A stretch of 37,610 nt of DNA from Candidatus Zixiibacteriota bacterium (GCA_020853795.1 JADYYF010000160.1:1-37610), one strand, 5' to 3'; shown: positions 1 through 11,449, counted from the first letter of the stretch. The notes: generated by a model not told the origin, from the letters alone. Translations and numbers: made by a program.

Positions 1-228
1 AAAGAGGGCGGGGCCTTTGAATTGCGAATACCCGAGTATGACCCAAACAAGCCGGAGATCAAGGGATATCGGTCACCGGACGATGTGATCGTGGTCAAAC
101 TCGACGGCAAGAAGGCCAAGCCAAGTTTCAGCCCGACGCAGGATCAACTCAAGATCGATTTGCGGGTTGAGACGTCGCTGGATGTCAAGCTGTCGACCTG
201 GGGCAAGATCAAAGCGCTGTTCAAGTAG
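1..228 (+). CDS. 3' end of an unrecognised protein gene (5' truncated by window edge)
   Basis: The frame is open from base 1 to a TAG stop at 226-228, so only the last 75 residues of a longer protein are visible. A TTG at 22 could serve as a start, but nothing like a ribosome binding site precedes it and the frame continues upstream, so I treat it as partial. The visible part is hydrophilic, rich in Lys and Asp, with no membrane segment and no motif I recognise; it ends in a basic tail (KIKALFK). It is convergent with the minus-strand NHL gene. I cannot assign a function. Confidence 0.55.
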   Translation, partial: KEGGAFELRIPEYDPNKPEIKGYRSPDDVIVVKLDGKKAKPSFSPTQDQLKIDLRVETSLDVKLSTWGKIKALFK

Positions 229-373
229 CACAATCCGACAATTGAAACAACGATCGGGGCAGCCGGGCTAACCGTGTCAAATGATTGCGGAAACGCACGT
301 CTAGTTGCTTTGCGCGTTGAGTTGTGGCTCTTCAGACCAGTGTACGGAACCAAGATCCGCAACAACGCAGTCA

Positions 374-389
374 GCCGACTGAAGTCGGC
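374..389. repeat. Short perfect hairpin GCCGACT-GA-AGTCGGC between convergent genes
   Basis: Seven-base arms separated by two bases lie between the end of the partial gene at 228 and the stop codon of the NHL-repeat gene at 391. It could act as a weak transcription terminator for either gene, although no T-run follows on either strand. It may equally be a copy of a dispersed short palindromic element; I see it only once in this window. The rest of 229-373 holds nothing I recognise. Confidence 0.4.
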
Positions 390-390
390 G

Positions 391-2433
<2,043 letters not shown>

Positions 2434-2498
2434 GCGTGACTCTCTGGTCGCGCGGCAAGATAGCGACATGATGGCCGACGCGCTAACGAATTGAACAC

Positions 2499-3824
2499 CT
2501 ACGGTTGGGTGGAAGTTCCGGCGACGCGAAGCTGCGCAAAGACCGCCTTGGGGGCATAGACCGTCAGCGTAATGCCACGAATCGCCATGTAACTGAGCAT
2601 GGCCAGCCAGAGCGCGTGGTTGCCGAGCGCCGGTTGCGTCAGAAAGTAAATTGGAAAGAAGAAGACGACAGTGGCAATGGCCATCGAGATCAGCATCGGA
2701 AAGGTGGCGGTGGCGCCGATAAAGACGCCGTCCCAAACGAAGCAGGCGGCATTGACGATTGGCGCGGCGATTGTCCAGGCGTAGAATGCCAGCGCGGTGG
2801 CGATAACGGCTTCGTCGGACGTGAACAAATGCAGGATCGAATTTCCGAACAGCCCGTAGAGCAGCGACATGGCCACGCCGAGACTCATCCCCCAGACAAA
2901 GATGTACCGAACCGCCAGATGGAGATTCGGCTTGTCGCGTGCGCCGATAAAACGGCCCGTCAGACTTTCGGCGGCGTAGGCGAAACCATCGACGCCGTAA
3001 GCGAGAATCATCCAGAGCTGAAGCAGAATTGAGTTGGCGGCGAGGACAGTGTCGCCGTATTCAGCGCTCGTGGCAGTGAAGAAGCTGTAGGTGACGATCA
3101 GCAGCAACGTGCGCAAGAATATGTCACGGTTGACACCGAAGAAGCGGCGAATCGCCGCCAGTTCGAGGATACGCGCGCGGGTGAATCGAACCAGATAGCC
3201 GCGATAGTTCACGATGAGCAGGATCAGGGCGAGCGCCACACCGCAATATTGAGCAATCAAGGTGCCGAGCGCGACGCCGGCGACCTTCATTCCGAGCGCC
3301 TGCAAGAAGAAGATGTCGAGGCCGATGGTCAGGCAATTGACGACGATGGCGAGGATCATCGGGTAGCGGGCGTTCTGCATTCCCAGAAACCAGCCCTGGA
3401 CCGCATAGAGGATCAGCACGGCGGGCGCCGACCAGATGCGGAGATTGTAGTAGACCAGCGTCTGAGCCTCGACCTCGGCGCTCGCATTGACTTGCCCGAG
3501 CGCGATCAACCGAATCGGCCACTGGAGGAGAATCAGAAAGAGGCCGCCGGCCAGTGCCACGAGGAGCGAGCGGATCAGAATCAGGCTGCACTCGTCGCGG
3601 CGCTGCTCGCCGAAGGCCTGCGCGGTCAGGCCGGTGGTGCCCATGCGCAGGAAGCCGAAACCCCAGAAGATGAAGTTGAAGATCATAGCGCCGATGGCGA
3701 CGCCGCCGAGGTAGGCGGGGCTTTCGAGATGGCCGACGAGCGCGGTATCGACAGAGCTGAGCAGCGGGACGGAAACGTTGGTGATGATGCTGGGGAGCGC
3801 GAGGCGAAGAATCTGCTTGTTCAT
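2499..3824 (-). CDS. MATE family efflux transporter
   Basis: A 441-residue inner-membrane protein, the normal length for the multidrug and toxic compound extrusion family, with about twelve hydrophobic segments in two similar halves. The N-terminus reads MNKQILRLALPSIITNVSVPLLSSVDTALVGH when pieced together, the usual MATE opening with the D-T-A-x-V-G-H motif after TM1; a related 'GxxNAxLD-like' loop is replaced by VNCLTIGLDIFFL in the middle. It would export cationic compounds in exchange for H+ or Na+; the substrate cannot be read from sequence. The reading frame is open further upstream to 3911, but that would overlap the dockerin gene, so ATG 3824 is chosen; no clear ribosome binding site is visible. 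It is followed after 65 bases by the NHL lipoprotein gene. Confidence 0.9.
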   Translation of the reverse strand: MNKQILRLALPSIITNVSVPLLSSVDTALVGHLESPAYLGGVAIGAMIFNFIFWGFGFLRMGTTGLTAQAFGEQRRDECSLILIRSLLVALAGGLFLILLQWPIRLIALGQVNASAEVEAQTLVYYNLRIWSAPAVLILYAVQGWFLGMQNARYPMILAIVVNCLTIGLDIFFLQALGMKVAGVALGTLIAQYCGVALALILLIVNYRGYLVRFTRARILELAAIRRFFGVNRDIFLRTLLLIVTYSFFTATSAEYGDTVLAANSILLQLWMILAYGVDGFAYAAESLTGRFIGARDKPNLHLAVRYIFVWGMSLGVAMSLLYGLFGNSILHLFTSDEAVIATALAFYAWTIAAPIVNAACFVWDGVFIGATATFPMLISMAIATVVFFFPIYFLTQPALGNHALWLAMLSYMAIRGITLTVYAPKAVFAQLRVAGTSTQP

Positions 3825-3876
3825 CGTGCGGAGAGAATAAGTCCCCGCACGATGGACAAACAACTGAAATCCGTGA

Positions 3877-4836
3877 CTACGGGTAACAGACGGGAGGCGT
3901 GCCGCCGGCAAAGATGAAATTCACGAGGTAGACGGCGTCGGCGATATTCAGGTTGCCGCTGCCGTTGGCGTCGGTCTCCGCCAGACAATCCGGAGGGAGA
4001 AATCCGCTGAAGATGTAGGTGACCATCGCCACGATATCGCTGATCGTGACATGCCCGTCGCCGTTGTAATCGCCCGGCACATTGCAGCAGGTGGGATCGA
4101 AGACCGGTTCAACCTCACCGGCAAATGACGGCTTGGCGGCTAGGGCGAAAACCGCCTCTTCCTGTCCGACCGGAGCCTGCGCCGGGGTCAGCTTCACCCA
4201 TTCGATTGTCATCGGCCGCTCCGTTGGAAGACTGGGAATCGTCACGAAGATTCGCGCGAAGTGCTCGTACGAAAATCCGGGCGCATTCCGCAGACCGACC
4301 AAGGTGATGATCCCGTTGGCCGGATCGACGAAGTCAACGGCCACAGCGTACGGCGGGGAAGCCGCTCCGACCGGGAACACGACCGAGTCAATCGTCGGTA
4401 CCGCGCCATCGATGCGTAGTTGCAGCGGATAGCTGAATCCGATTGCTCCGGGGCCGCTGATCCGCAGGTCGATACCGAACTGGGTGTTATTGGCGGGCAC
4501 GGCGTCGGGGTGGATGATCTTGATCGTCGAATCGACAGGCGCAACGAACGGCGGCTCGGTCGGTGGACATTGCACGTTCCAGAAATCACAGATGAATGCA
4601 CACTGCCAGATGTGGGCAACGTCGCGAAAAGTCAGTTTCTGGTGCAGGTCGAAGTCGGCCTGGTCGAAATTGACCGGCGGCACGTTACCCTCATAAAGGT
4701 ACTGCATTGCCGCAACAATATCGGCCACCGTGGTCATACCGTTGCCGTCAAAATCGCCGCAGTAGTCGAACTGGGAATAAGCGCCGGGCGCAATGACGAG
4801 GAGAGACGTCAGCAGAGTCGCAAGGAAGGTTCTCAT
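3877..4836 (-). CDS. Secreted protein with dockerin-type repeats at both ends
   Basis: A 319-residue secreted protein. Residues 1-21 are a signal peptide (hydrophobic core, then AYSQ). A single dockerin-like EF-hand repeat, CGDFDGNGMTTVADIV, follows at about 26-48. The centre (about 95-240) is a beta-rich domain resembling cohesin-like or Ig-like domains that end in a C-terminal repeat. Residues about 250-315 hold a full dockerin pair: GDYNGDGHVTISDIV and DANGSGNLNIADAVYLVNFIFAGG, each with the D-x-N/D-x-D/S-G calcium loop. Function unknown; likely cell-surface or extracellular. ATG 4836 is preceded by GAGG six bases upstream and by a convincing promoter. Eight cysteines are present, which suggests disulfides outside the cytoplasm. 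Confidence 0.8.
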   Translation of the reverse strand: MRTFLATLLTSLLVIAPGAYSQFDYCGDFDGNGMTTVADIVAAMQYLYEGNVPPVNFDQADFDLHQKLTFRDVAHIWQCAFICDFWNVQCPPTEPPFVAPVDSTIKIIHPDAVPANNTQFGIDLRISGPGAIGFSYPLQLRIDGAVPTIDSVVFPVGAASPPYAVAVDFVDPANGIITLVGLRNAPGFSYEHFARIFVTIPSLPTERPMTIEWVKLTPAQAPVGQEEAVFALAAKPSFAGEVEPVFDPTCCNVPGDYNGDGHVTISDIVAMVTYIFSGFLPPDCLAETDANGSGNLNIADAVYLVNFIFAGGTPPVCYP

Positions 4837-4874
4837 GTTAACCTCGCTGGTTTTGAAGTAGCGTTGACGACGGT

Positions 4875-4903
4875 AATATAGCCGGGGCGAGCGATTTTAG
4901 CAA
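4875..4903 (-). promoter_or_regulatory. Sigma70-like promoter for the dockerin gene at 4836
   Basis: On the minus strand TTGCTA (4903-4898) is followed after 17 bases by TATATT (4880-4875), and the gene starts 38 bases downstream of the -10 box. Match and spacing are close to the bacterial consensus and the layout resembles the promoters before tRNA-Gln and the Rrf2 gene. Confidence 0.6.
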
Positions 4904-4984
4904 GAGGTGGCCGTGCCGGAGCCGGACGGGATGCGACGGAACTTCACGGATAACGAGAAGGCTGTCGCGGATATGGTGCGCAGA

Positions 4985-7315
4985 TCAAGAGCAACCAGGG
5001 ATGGGTGCTGCACCGCCGGCGAAGATAAAGTTGATCAGGTATACGGCATCATTGATGTCGGTCTGGCAACTTCCATCGGCGTCGCCCGCAGCCAACACGG
5101 GCGCAGGAGCTGGCCCGCCCGCGAAGATCCAATTAATGAGATATACTGAATCTGACATTGAGATTGCTGTACTCCCATCGGCATCACCGGGCAGGAACAC
5201 AGCGATGTTGTGGGCTTGCATGATGTCAGCGAAGTGGCCCGCGACCGGATAACCCTTTGTTCGCCAGCCGTGAATGAAATCGTAGATTGTTCGGCAGTAG
5301 TTGATAGTCGGATTATTCGGGCGCGGGTCGAAGTCCCAGAAGACATCCCAGATATAGTCGATACCGCACCAGTAGTCAGAAGAATTATAGTCATTGTTGT
5401 GGCCCCAGAGTTGGCCGCCAACATAGAAGTTGGCATCGTTCGCAGGATCATAGATATCCCACAGAGCTTCAGTGACGGCACCTTTTACGTCAGCACCGTC
5501 AAAGTAAGGGTTTTGGCAACTGGAGTCCTGTTGATCGTACCCTAAGAAATAGGGGACATCTGGGTTCGGTCTCTCTAGTTCAATGAACAACAACGTATCC
5601 TGCAATGTCCGGGTATCAATATAATCTGATGTCTGACGCATCACTCCTTGGAAGAAATTGGCCCAACCTTCAGACCAAGACAACAGCTTGGATCGTAGCA
5701 AGTTGTTAGGCCAGGCGGGTTCGAAGTAAACATGACGACCACCTGCGAGAGAATCGATGGCCGCATATTCCCACATCAACTTGTGGGAGAACTCGTGCAA
5801 GATAACGGGATCATCCCATTCATCGGGATTGTCGTATCCAGATTCCTGACCAGAAATCCATATGGCCGGCTGGCCATCGACAGAATACGCGCCAAAAAAC
5901 GAGCCCGTGAATTGGCCGGAGGCGCTATCCCCGAGGACGGGCGTCCAATCCGGACTTGGATATGGATTAACTGAGTTCATCAACTCTGCTCTTCCACGAG
6001 CGAGCGAATGCACAATTCCCCAAGCACCCGCCACAGATGGTGCTGAGATCTGAGTCCAAATACTGTCAAAGTATATTGGCTCGTGCCCGAGATTTCTAAC
6101 ATGAACTCCACGACTGTACCTATAGAGGGGATCGCCAATGTCGATATGGTGATCGGGTGTGTAGTAAACGGAAGAATAGTAGTCGTCGGCCAGCCAGAAC
6201 ACCTCGAAAGAGTCCTGAGAACACCAAAATGAGAATTCACCATCAGTGTCGGTGTAGTCATAGCTCTGCAGACCCCATGTACCGCCATCGACCACGTACA
6301 GCAAAGCGAGTGTCCCGGTCGAAGGCAAGAATGTGCCACTGCGATCTCGGAACTTGACGGTGCCATTTATGATATAGGTCTGAAGGGAAGTCGAGACAGT
6401 TAAGTGAAGGACTTCATCATTGCAGAAGAGCAGGATTCGTCCAAAGACAATACTGTCGAGTGCTTCGACGATGAGACGTTGGCGATCCAGTAGAGTGACC
6501 TTTAATCTCCCAAATCCTTGAAAACGCGCAGAATCAACACATAGAGAATCAAGTCGCAAGCTGACCCTGGCTGTCTCATCAAGTTGGAGGTGCCTGAGGT
6601 AGTGACTCTCTATCATCTGGTCGTCCCGATGGTTCCCGACGTCGTTAATAGATCCCATGTCGCGCTTCACTCCGTCTGGAGCGTTTCGTTTGCCCCGAGA
6701 CGGCATCTGCCCGATAGCGGGCTCAACCCGGCTTGATTCCGACAGGGGCCCAGTTCCCACTATTTCCCACGCCCAGGCAGAGCCCCCTTGGTCAACTGGT
6801 CCTGATTTTGTCTGCGGCGCTGGCGCTTCGGTCGTTCGTAGAACGGTTCGTTTAACTCGAGTATGATATTGAAATCTCGTTCCTCGACCGTCAAGAGCGG
6901 GAGTTCCATATCTGATTTTGGCGCTGAAGCTGTAGTTCCCTGGGACTTGCGGAGTGAAGAGAACCTCAAACTGTTCGACAATTAGCGGCTGGACCGGCTT
7001 AAGTTCTGAGCAGAATGCGGTATCTGATTGATCTGGTCCTGTGATTTCAATGAGTACACTCCACAGTGAATCAAGATGAGTGTACGGGATGGAATCAAAT
7101 GCAGCGACAACGCGGATCGGAAAGGAGGCTCCTACGGACAATCGCTGATCGGGAAACACCAGTTCCCAGTTGACAGGTGGTTCGGGCGGGGTATAGTTCA
7201 GGCCACTGCTCTGATTTGCTTTCGTCGCCGCGAAGAATAGAATTACCAAGAAGACTGATTGTCGCAGTAGCGACAAGATCGCACACGTTCTTGATGTTGA
7301 ACTCACGGATATCAT
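4985..7315 (-). CDS. Secreted zinc-metallopeptidase-like protein with C-terminal dockerin repeats
   Basis: A 776-residue exported protein. Residues about 10-33 are a signal peptide with a long hydrophobic core. The N-terminal half is beta-rich and has no family I recognise. At 507-511 the motif HEFSH (HExxH) sits in VILHEFSHKLMW, and SEGWANFF follows about 38 residues later, so His507, His511 and Glu549 are plausible zinc ligands with Glu508 catalytic, as in gluzincin peptidases. The last 65 residues carry two dockerin repeats (GDADGSTAISMSDSVYLI and GDADGSCQTDINDAVYLI) separated by a Pro/Ala linker. ATG 7315 is preceded by a strong AGGAGGTG six bases upstream. The gene appears visibly more AT-rich and less biased in codon choice than the surrounding genes, which may mean recent acquisition. 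Target unknown. Confidence 0.75.
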   Translation of the reverse strand: MISVSSTSRTCAILSLLRQSVFLVILFFAATKANQSSGLNYTPPEPPVNWELVFPDQRLSVGASFPIRVVAAFDSIPYTHLDSLWSVLIEITGPDQSDTAFCSELKPVQPLIVEQFEVLFTPQVPGNYSFSAKIRYGTPALDGRGTRFQYHTRVKRTVLRTTEAPAPQTKSGPVDQGGSAWAWEIVGTGPLSESSRVEPAIGQMPSRGKRNAPDGVKRDMGSINDVGNHRDDQMIESHYLRHLQLDETARVSLRLDSLCVDSARFQGFGRLKVTLLDRQRLIVEALDSIVFGRILLFCNDEVLHLTVSTSLQTYIINGTVKFRDRSGTFLPSTGTLALLYVVDGGTWGLQSYDYTDTDGEFSFWCSQDSFEVFWLADDYYSSVYYTPDHHIDIGDPLYRYSRGVHVRNLGHEPIYFDSIWTQISAPSVAGAWGIVHSLARGRAELMNSVNPYPSPDWTPVLGDSASGQFTGSFFGAYSVDGQPAIWISGQESGYDNPDEWDDPVILHEFSHKLMWEYAAIDSLAGGRHVYFEPAWPNNLLRSKLLSWSEGWANFFQGVMRQTSDYIDTRTLQDTLLFIELERPNPDVPYFLGYDQQDSSCQNPYFDGADVKGAVTEALWDIYDPANDANFYVGGQLWGHNNDYNSSDYWCGIDYIWDVFWDFDPRPNNPTINYCRTIYDFIHGWRTKGYPVAGHFADIMQAHNIAVFLPGDADGSTAISMSDSVYLINWIFAGGPAPAPVLAAGDADGSCQTDINDAVYLINFIFAGGAAPIPGCS

Positions 7316-7744
7316 TTAGCACCTCCTGTTTACTTTGGCCGCGACATGCCGCTTCTGAGTGCCAGTTCGTTAAAAAGGCTGAGAGCTGCAGACGCCTGAG
7401 GTCGTCTCGCAATTTCTACAATCCGGCGCCCCGATCATTCCTGGATCGCCACGAAATTGAGCAGCATGCGCAACCCGCTCGCCTTTCTAACTAACTTCGG
7501 CCTCTTGAGTCGATAGCAGCCCTGTTGGTCTTGTAGCTGTTCTTTAGGATAACACTATTGGACCGATGTATCCTTGTCTAGCAGCTTTCCACTGACTTGG
7601 CATGTCCGCGGAATTGTGTTGACGGCCCCCTTTCATCGACTTCTTCGGTCGTAATAATCGGAGTGCGACGGGTCGGTTTTCGGGGTTGACTTAAAAACGG
7701 GATTTCTTCTATCTTCCGCTCAGTTGGAAAGAGAGGTTTACTTG
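7316..7744. other. Divergent intergenic region between the peptidase gene and sdhC
   Basis: About 430 bases without a credible gene. It contains the ribosome binding site of the minus-strand peptidase gene at its left end and the sdhC promoter and ribosome binding site at its right end. Small open frames inside it lack ribosome binding sites and recognisable products. I see no tRNA, riboswitch or strong hairpin in it. Confidence 0.5.
7686..7715 (+). promoter_or_regulatory. Candidate sigma70 promoter for sdhCAB
   Basis: TTGACT at 7686-7691 and TATCTT at 7710-7715 with an 18-base spacer; the sdhC ribosome binding site GAGAGG (7731-7736) and ATG (7745) follow at proper distance. Confidence 0.55.
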
Positions 7745-8488
7745 ATGCAGTCTACAGATTTAGCAGCGAAAGCCCCTGGAATCGCTGCAGGTCTGACCTC
7801 CAGCTCGATCGGCAAGAAGCTGTTCGTCGCCGTCTCCGGCGGCGTGATGCTGCTCTTTGTGATCGGGCACATGGTCGGCAACCTGCAGTTGTTCATCGGG
7901 CAGGATCAACTTAACCGATACGCGCTTTTCCTGCAGAGCCTGGGCGAGTTGCTCTGGGTGGTGCGGATTGTCCTGATTGTGATGCTGGTGCTTCACATCT
8001 GGTTTGCAGCCAAGCTCAAGCTGGAGAACTGGGCGGCCCGGCCAACCAAATATGCCTACAACAATACCGTGCAGGCGGGGTTGGCATCGCGGACAATGAT
8101 CTGGTCGGGGCTGCTGATCGCCAGCTTCATTACCTACCACCTGCTGCATTTCACGTTTTTGACTACACATCCCGAATACCACAACCTGATGGCGACCCTG
8201 CCGGGACATCACGAGCCGGTGCACGACGTCTATTCGATGGTAATCCTCGGATTCCAACAGCCGCTGATCTCGATCTTCTACATTATAATGATGTTTCTGC
8301 TGGCCTATCATCTCAGCCACGGCATCAAGAGCATGTTTCAAACGCTGGGGATGAACAACGAGCGCTATGAGCCAAAGTTGAACGCGCTGGCGATTATACT
8401 CGCGACGATTCTCTTCCTGGGCTACGTCTCGATGCCCCTCGCAGTTTTAGCCGGTATCATCAAGCTGCCGGCGGGAGTGACCTTATGA
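7745..8488 (+). CDS. sdhC: Succinate dehydrogenase/fumarate reductase cytochrome b subunit
   Basis: A 247-residue inner-membrane protein with five hydrophobic segments, the size of the single-subunit diheme cytochrome b558 anchors (Bacillus SdhC / Wolinella FrdC type). It holds the flavoprotein and iron-sulfur subunits on the membrane and exchanges electrons with the quinone pool. Histidines lie in the expected places: GHMVGN after TM1, [15 protein letters not shown] and AYHLSHGI, the last being the usual heme-ligand motif of the family. ATG 7745 is chosen because GAGAGG lies eight bases upstream; an upstream TTG at 7724 has no such site. Its stop overlaps the sdhA start (ATGA), so the two are translationally coupled. 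First gene of sdhCAB. Confidence 0.92.
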   Translation: MQSTDLAAKAPGIAAGLTSSSIGKKLFVAVSGGVMLLFVIGHMVGNLQLFIGQDQLNRYALFLQSLGELLWVVRIVLIVMLVLHIWFAAKLKLENWAARPTKYAYNNTVQAGLASRTMIWSGLLIASFITYHLLHFTFLTTHPEYHNLMATLPGHHEPVHDVYSMVILGFQQPLISIFYIIMMFLLAYHLSHGIKSMFQTLGMNNERYEPKLNALAIILATILFLGYVSMPLAVLAGIIKLPAGVTL

Positions 8489-10401
8489 CAACCCTCGATG
8501 CCAAGACCCCGTCCGGTCCGCTGGAGAAGAAGTGGGACAAGCATAAATTCGACCTGAAGCTGGTCAATCCGGCGAACAAGCGGAAATATTCGGTGATCGT
8601 CGTCGGCACCGGCCTGGCCGGCGGTTCCGCGGCAGCCTCGCTGGCCGAGCTGGGCTACAAGGTGACGGCGTTCTGCTATCAGGACAGCCCGCGGCGCGCA
8701 CACTCGATCGCGGCGCAGGGCGGAATCAACGCCGCCAAGAATTACCAGAACGACGGCGACTCGGTCTTCCGGCTGTTCTATGACACCGTCAAGGGCGGCG
8801 ATTTCCGCGCCCGCGAGGCGAATGTCTACCGGTTGGCGGAAGTCTCGGCCAATATCATCGATCAGTGCGTGGCGCAAGGCGTACCCTTTGCGCGCGAATA
8901 CGGCGGCCTGCTGGCGAACCGTTCGTTCGGCGGCGCGCAAGTGTCGCGGACGTTTTACGCCCGCGGGCAGACCGGACAGCAGTTGCTGCTAGGATGCTAC
9001 TCGGCATTGTCGCGACAGATCGGGTTGGGGAACGTCAAAATGTACCCGCGCACCGAGATGCTTGACCTGGTGCTGGTCGACGGCCACGCCAAAGGAATCG
9101 TTGTGCGCGACATGGAGACCGGCAAGGTCAGCTCGCACTCGGCGGATGCCGTGGTGCTGGCGACCGGCGGCTACAGCAATGTGTTCTTCCTGTCGACCAA
9201 CGCCACCGGCTGCAACGTGATGGCGATCTATCGCGCTTACAAACGCGGTGCGCTCTTTGCCAATCCGTGTTTCACGCAAATTCATCCGACCTGTATTCCG
9301 GTGGCTGGGGAGCACCAGTCGAAGCTCACGCTGATGTCCGAATCGCTGCGCAACGACGGACGGATCTGGGTCCCGATGGCGAAGGGGGACAAACGCGCGC
9401 CGGGCGATATTCCGGAAGCGGAGCGTGATTACTATCTTGAACGCAAGTACCCGAGCTACGGCAATCTGGCGCCGCGCGATATCGCGTCGCGGGCGGCCAA
9501 GGAAGTCTGCGACGAGGGGCGTGGTGTCGGCGAGTCTGGGCTGGGCGTGTATCTCGATTTCTCGGAGTCGATCGGCCGGCTTGGCGAGGCGACGATTGCG
9601 GATCGCTACGGCAATCTGTTCCAGATGTACGAGCGAATCACCGGCGAAAATCCCTACAAGGCGCCGATGCGTATCTTCCCCGCGCCGCACTACACGATGG
9701 GCGGGCTGTGGGTGGACTACAATCTGATGAGCAACGTCCCCGGACTGTTCGTGATCGGCGAGGCGAATTTCTCCGATCACGGCGCCAACCGGCTGGGGGC
9801 TTCCGCGCTGATGCAGGGTCTGGCGGATGGCTATTTCATTCTGCCGTATACGATCGGCGATTACTTCGCGCGTACCGGCGCCAAGAAGATTCCGACCGAT
9901 CGGCCGGAATTCAAACAGGCGGAAGCGGAAGTTGACCAGAAGACGAAGAAGCTGCTGGCGATCAAGGGCAAAAAGACCCTGATGGAGCTGCACCGCGAAC
10001 TGGGTAAGGTGATGTGGGAATACTGCGGCATGGCGCGCAACGAGACGGGGTTGAAGAAGGCACTGGAGTTGATCCCGGGCATGCGCGAGGAATTCTGGAA
10101 GAACGCCTGTGTGCTCGGTGGCGGCGAAGAGCTGAATCAATCGCTCGAACGCGCCGGCCGTGTGGCGGATTTCTTCGAATTCGCCGAGCTGATGTGCAAG
10201 GACGCCCTGATGCGCAACGAGTCGTGCGGCGGGCATTTCCGCACCGAGTATCAGACCTCGGACGGTGAAGCCGCGCGCGACGACGACAATTACATGTACG
10301 TTTCCTGCTGGGAATATGCCGGAGTGGGCAAGGAACCCAATCTCCACAAGGAACCGCTCACCTTCGAATTCGTCCAGCCCGGACAGAGGAGTTACAAGTA
10401 A
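8485..10401 (+). CDS. sdhA: Succinate dehydrogenase/fumarate reductase flavoprotein subunit
   Basis: A 638-residue catalytic subunit that interconverts succinate and fumarate on the cytoplasmic face. The FAD-binding Rossmann motif [10 protein letters not shown] is at 41-50 and the covalent-FAD histidine is expected in [10 protein letters not shown] (His73). Substrate-site motifs include QIHPTCIP, the R-x-H-Y-T-M-G-G-type segment [12 protein letters not shown], and [18 protein letters not shown] near the C-terminal FAD contact. Length and the order sdhC-A-B match the Bacteroidetes/epsilonproteobacterial type rather than the E. coli type. The start overlaps sdhC by four bases and the stop overlaps the sdhB start by one base, so expression is tightly coupled. 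Direction in vivo cannot be told from sequence. Confidence 0.96.
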   Translation: MTTLDAKTPSGPLEKKWDKHKFDLKLVNPANKRKYSVIVVGTGLAGGSAAASLAELGYKVTAFCYQDSPRRAHSIAAQGGINAAKNYQNDGDSVFRLFYDTVKGGDFRAREANVYRLAEVSANIIDQCVAQGVPFAREYGGLLANRSFGGAQVSRTFYARGQTGQQLLLGCYSALSRQIGLGNVKMYPRTEMLDLVLVDGHAKGIVVRDMETGKVSSHSADAVVLATGGYSNVFFLSTNATGCNVMAIYRAYKRGALFANPCFTQIHPTCIPVAGEHQSKLTLMSESLRNDGRIWVPMAKGDKRAPGDIPEAERDYYLERKYPSYGNLAPRDIASRAAKEVCDEGRGVGESGLGVYLDFSESIGRLGEATIADRYGNLFQMYERITGENPYKAPMRIFPAPHYTMGGLWVDYNLMSNVPGLFVIGEANFSDHGANRLGASALMQGLADGYFILPYTIGDYFARTGAKKIPTDRPEFKQAEAEVDQKTKKLLAIKGKKTLMELHRELGKVMWEYCGMARNETGLKKALELIPGMREEFWKNACVLGGGEELNQSLERAGRVADFFEFAELMCKDALMRNESCGGHFRTEYQTSDGEAARDDDNYMYVSCWEYAGVGKEPNLHKEPLTFEFVQPGQRSYK

Positions 10402-11174
10402 TGAATCTGACATTGAAAGTCTGGCGGCAGAAAGACCGCCATGCGCAGGGCCGGATCGAAACCTATCAGGCCAAAGATATCAGTCCCGATACCTCGTTCC
10501 TCGAGATGCTGGATCTGGTCAACGAAGACCTGATCAAGCAGGGGCTCGAGCCGATCGCCTTCGACCACGACTGCCGCGAGGGCATTTGCGGCACCTGCTC
10601 GCTGACGATCAACGGCATCCCGCACGGCAAGGAAAAGGGCACCACCTCGTGCCAGTTGCACATGCGGCATTTCCAGGACGGCGAAACAATCTACATCGAG
10701 CCGTGGCGCGCCAAGGCGTTCCCGGTGGTGAAGGATCTGATCGTCGACCGTTCGGCGTTCGACAAGATCATGCAGGCGGGCGGGTTCATCTCGGTGAACA
10801 CTGGCGGCACGCCGGACGCCAACGCGCTGCCAGTTGCGAAAGACGCCGCCGAGCAGGCGATGGACGCGGCGGCGTGTATCGGCTGCGGCGCCTGCGTGGC
10901 GGCCTGCAAGAACGCCTCAGCGATGTTGTTCGTCTCGGCCAAGGTGGGGCAGTTTGCCTCGCTGCCGCAGGGACAAGCCGAACGCGAACGGCGCGTGCTG
11001 GCGATGGTGAATGCGATGGATGAAGCCGGCTTCGGCAATTGCACGAACTACTACGAGTGCGAAGCTGTCTGCCCGAAGGAAATCAGCGTCAAGTTCATTG
11101 CGATGATGAACCGCGAGTATATGCGTGCGCTGCGCAAACCGCCGCGGACGAAGAGCGCCGGCGGGACGGGGTAG
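10401..11174 (+). CDS. sdhB: Succinate dehydrogenase/fumarate reductase iron-sulfur subunit
   Basis: A 257-residue electron-transfer subunit linking the flavin of SdhA to the heme/quinone site of SdhC. The N-terminal plant-ferredoxin-like domain has the [2Fe-2S] ligands in CREGICGTC (Cys58, 63, 66) with a fourth at Cys84, a spacing slightly longer than in E. coli. The C-terminal domain has [11 protein letters not shown] (Cys159, 162, 165, 169) and [13 protein letters not shown] (Cys214, 220, 224) for the [4Fe-4S] and [3Fe-4S] clusters. The ATG shares its first base with the sdhA stop (TAATG). Last gene of the operon; a perfect hairpin and a nested inverted-repeat element follow. Confidence 0.95.
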   Translation: MNLTLKVWRQKDRHAQGRIETYQAKDISPDTSFLEMLDLVNEDLIKQGLEPIAFDHDCREGICGTCSLTINGIPHGKEKGTTSCQLHMRHFQDGETIYIEPWRAKAFPVVKDLIVDRSAFDKIMQAGGFISVNTGGTPDANALPVAKDAAEQAMDAAACIGCGACVAACKNASAMLFVSAKVGQFASLPQGQAERERRVLAMVNAMDEAGFGNCTNYYECEAVCPKEISVKFIAMMNREYMRALRKPPRTKSAGGTG

Positions 11175-11192
11175 GGAGAACGATTCCCCGTC

Positions 11193-11212
11193 ATTCCCGC
11201 GAACGCGGGAAT
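11193..11212. repeat. Perfect palindrome ATTCCCGCG-AA-CGCGGGAAT after sdhB
   Basis: Nine-base arms with a two-base loop, beginning 18 bases after the sdhB stop. The core TCATTCCCGCGAACGCGGG resembles the small palindromic repeats scattered through many bacterial genomes. It may stop transcription or stabilise the sdh message end; there is no T-run, so a classical terminator is not assured. Confidence 0.6.
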
Positions 11213-11224
11213 CCAGGCGAATTA

Positions 11225-11394
11225 GTAGGTCGGGTTCCGAATTCCGCGCGGAGTACTCTCGGGGAGAAACGAAGAGCGATCCGCGGAATGAGAAACCCGA
11301 CATTGGCGGGCAAATCAAAAGAGAATGTCGGGTTTCTCGCTTAAAGCAGCGGGCGGCACGATTGATATACAGTAGCGCTCGGAACCCGACCTAC
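11225..11394. mobile_element. MITE-like nested inverted-repeat element
   Basis: A ~170-base non-coding element bounded by perfect 16-base inverted repeats, GTAGGTCGGGTTCCGA (11225-11240) and TCGGAACCCGACCTAC (11379-11394). Inside lie a second pair, GAGAAACCCGACATT (11290-11304) and AATGTCGGGTTTCTC (11324-11338), 15 bases each, and a third, ATTCCGCG (11241-11248) against CGCGGAAT (11282-11289). The sequence GAATT flanks both ends (11219-11223 and 11395-11399) and could be a target duplication. No transposase is encoded. Inner and outer arms share the core AACCCGAC, so the element may have grown from one ancestral hairpin. Confidence 0.6.
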
Positions 11395-11420
11395 GAATTT
11401 GTCTGTCCGAATGGCCGCCC

Positions 11421-11449
11421 TTGACAACAGCGATGCAATAGTCTAAGAT
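11421..11449 (+). promoter_or_regulatory. Sigma70-like promoter for the gene at 11482
   Basis: TTGACA at 11421-11426 and TAAGAT at 11444-11449 with a 17-base spacer, 32 bases before the ATG; it begins just outside the right end of the MITE-like element. Confidence 0.6.

Noticed and set aside
8989-10413. 474-codon open frame antisense to sdhA
   Set aside because: It lies opposite a certain gene, has no ribosome binding site and gives an Arg/His-rich product; GC-rich third positions keep the antisense frame open.
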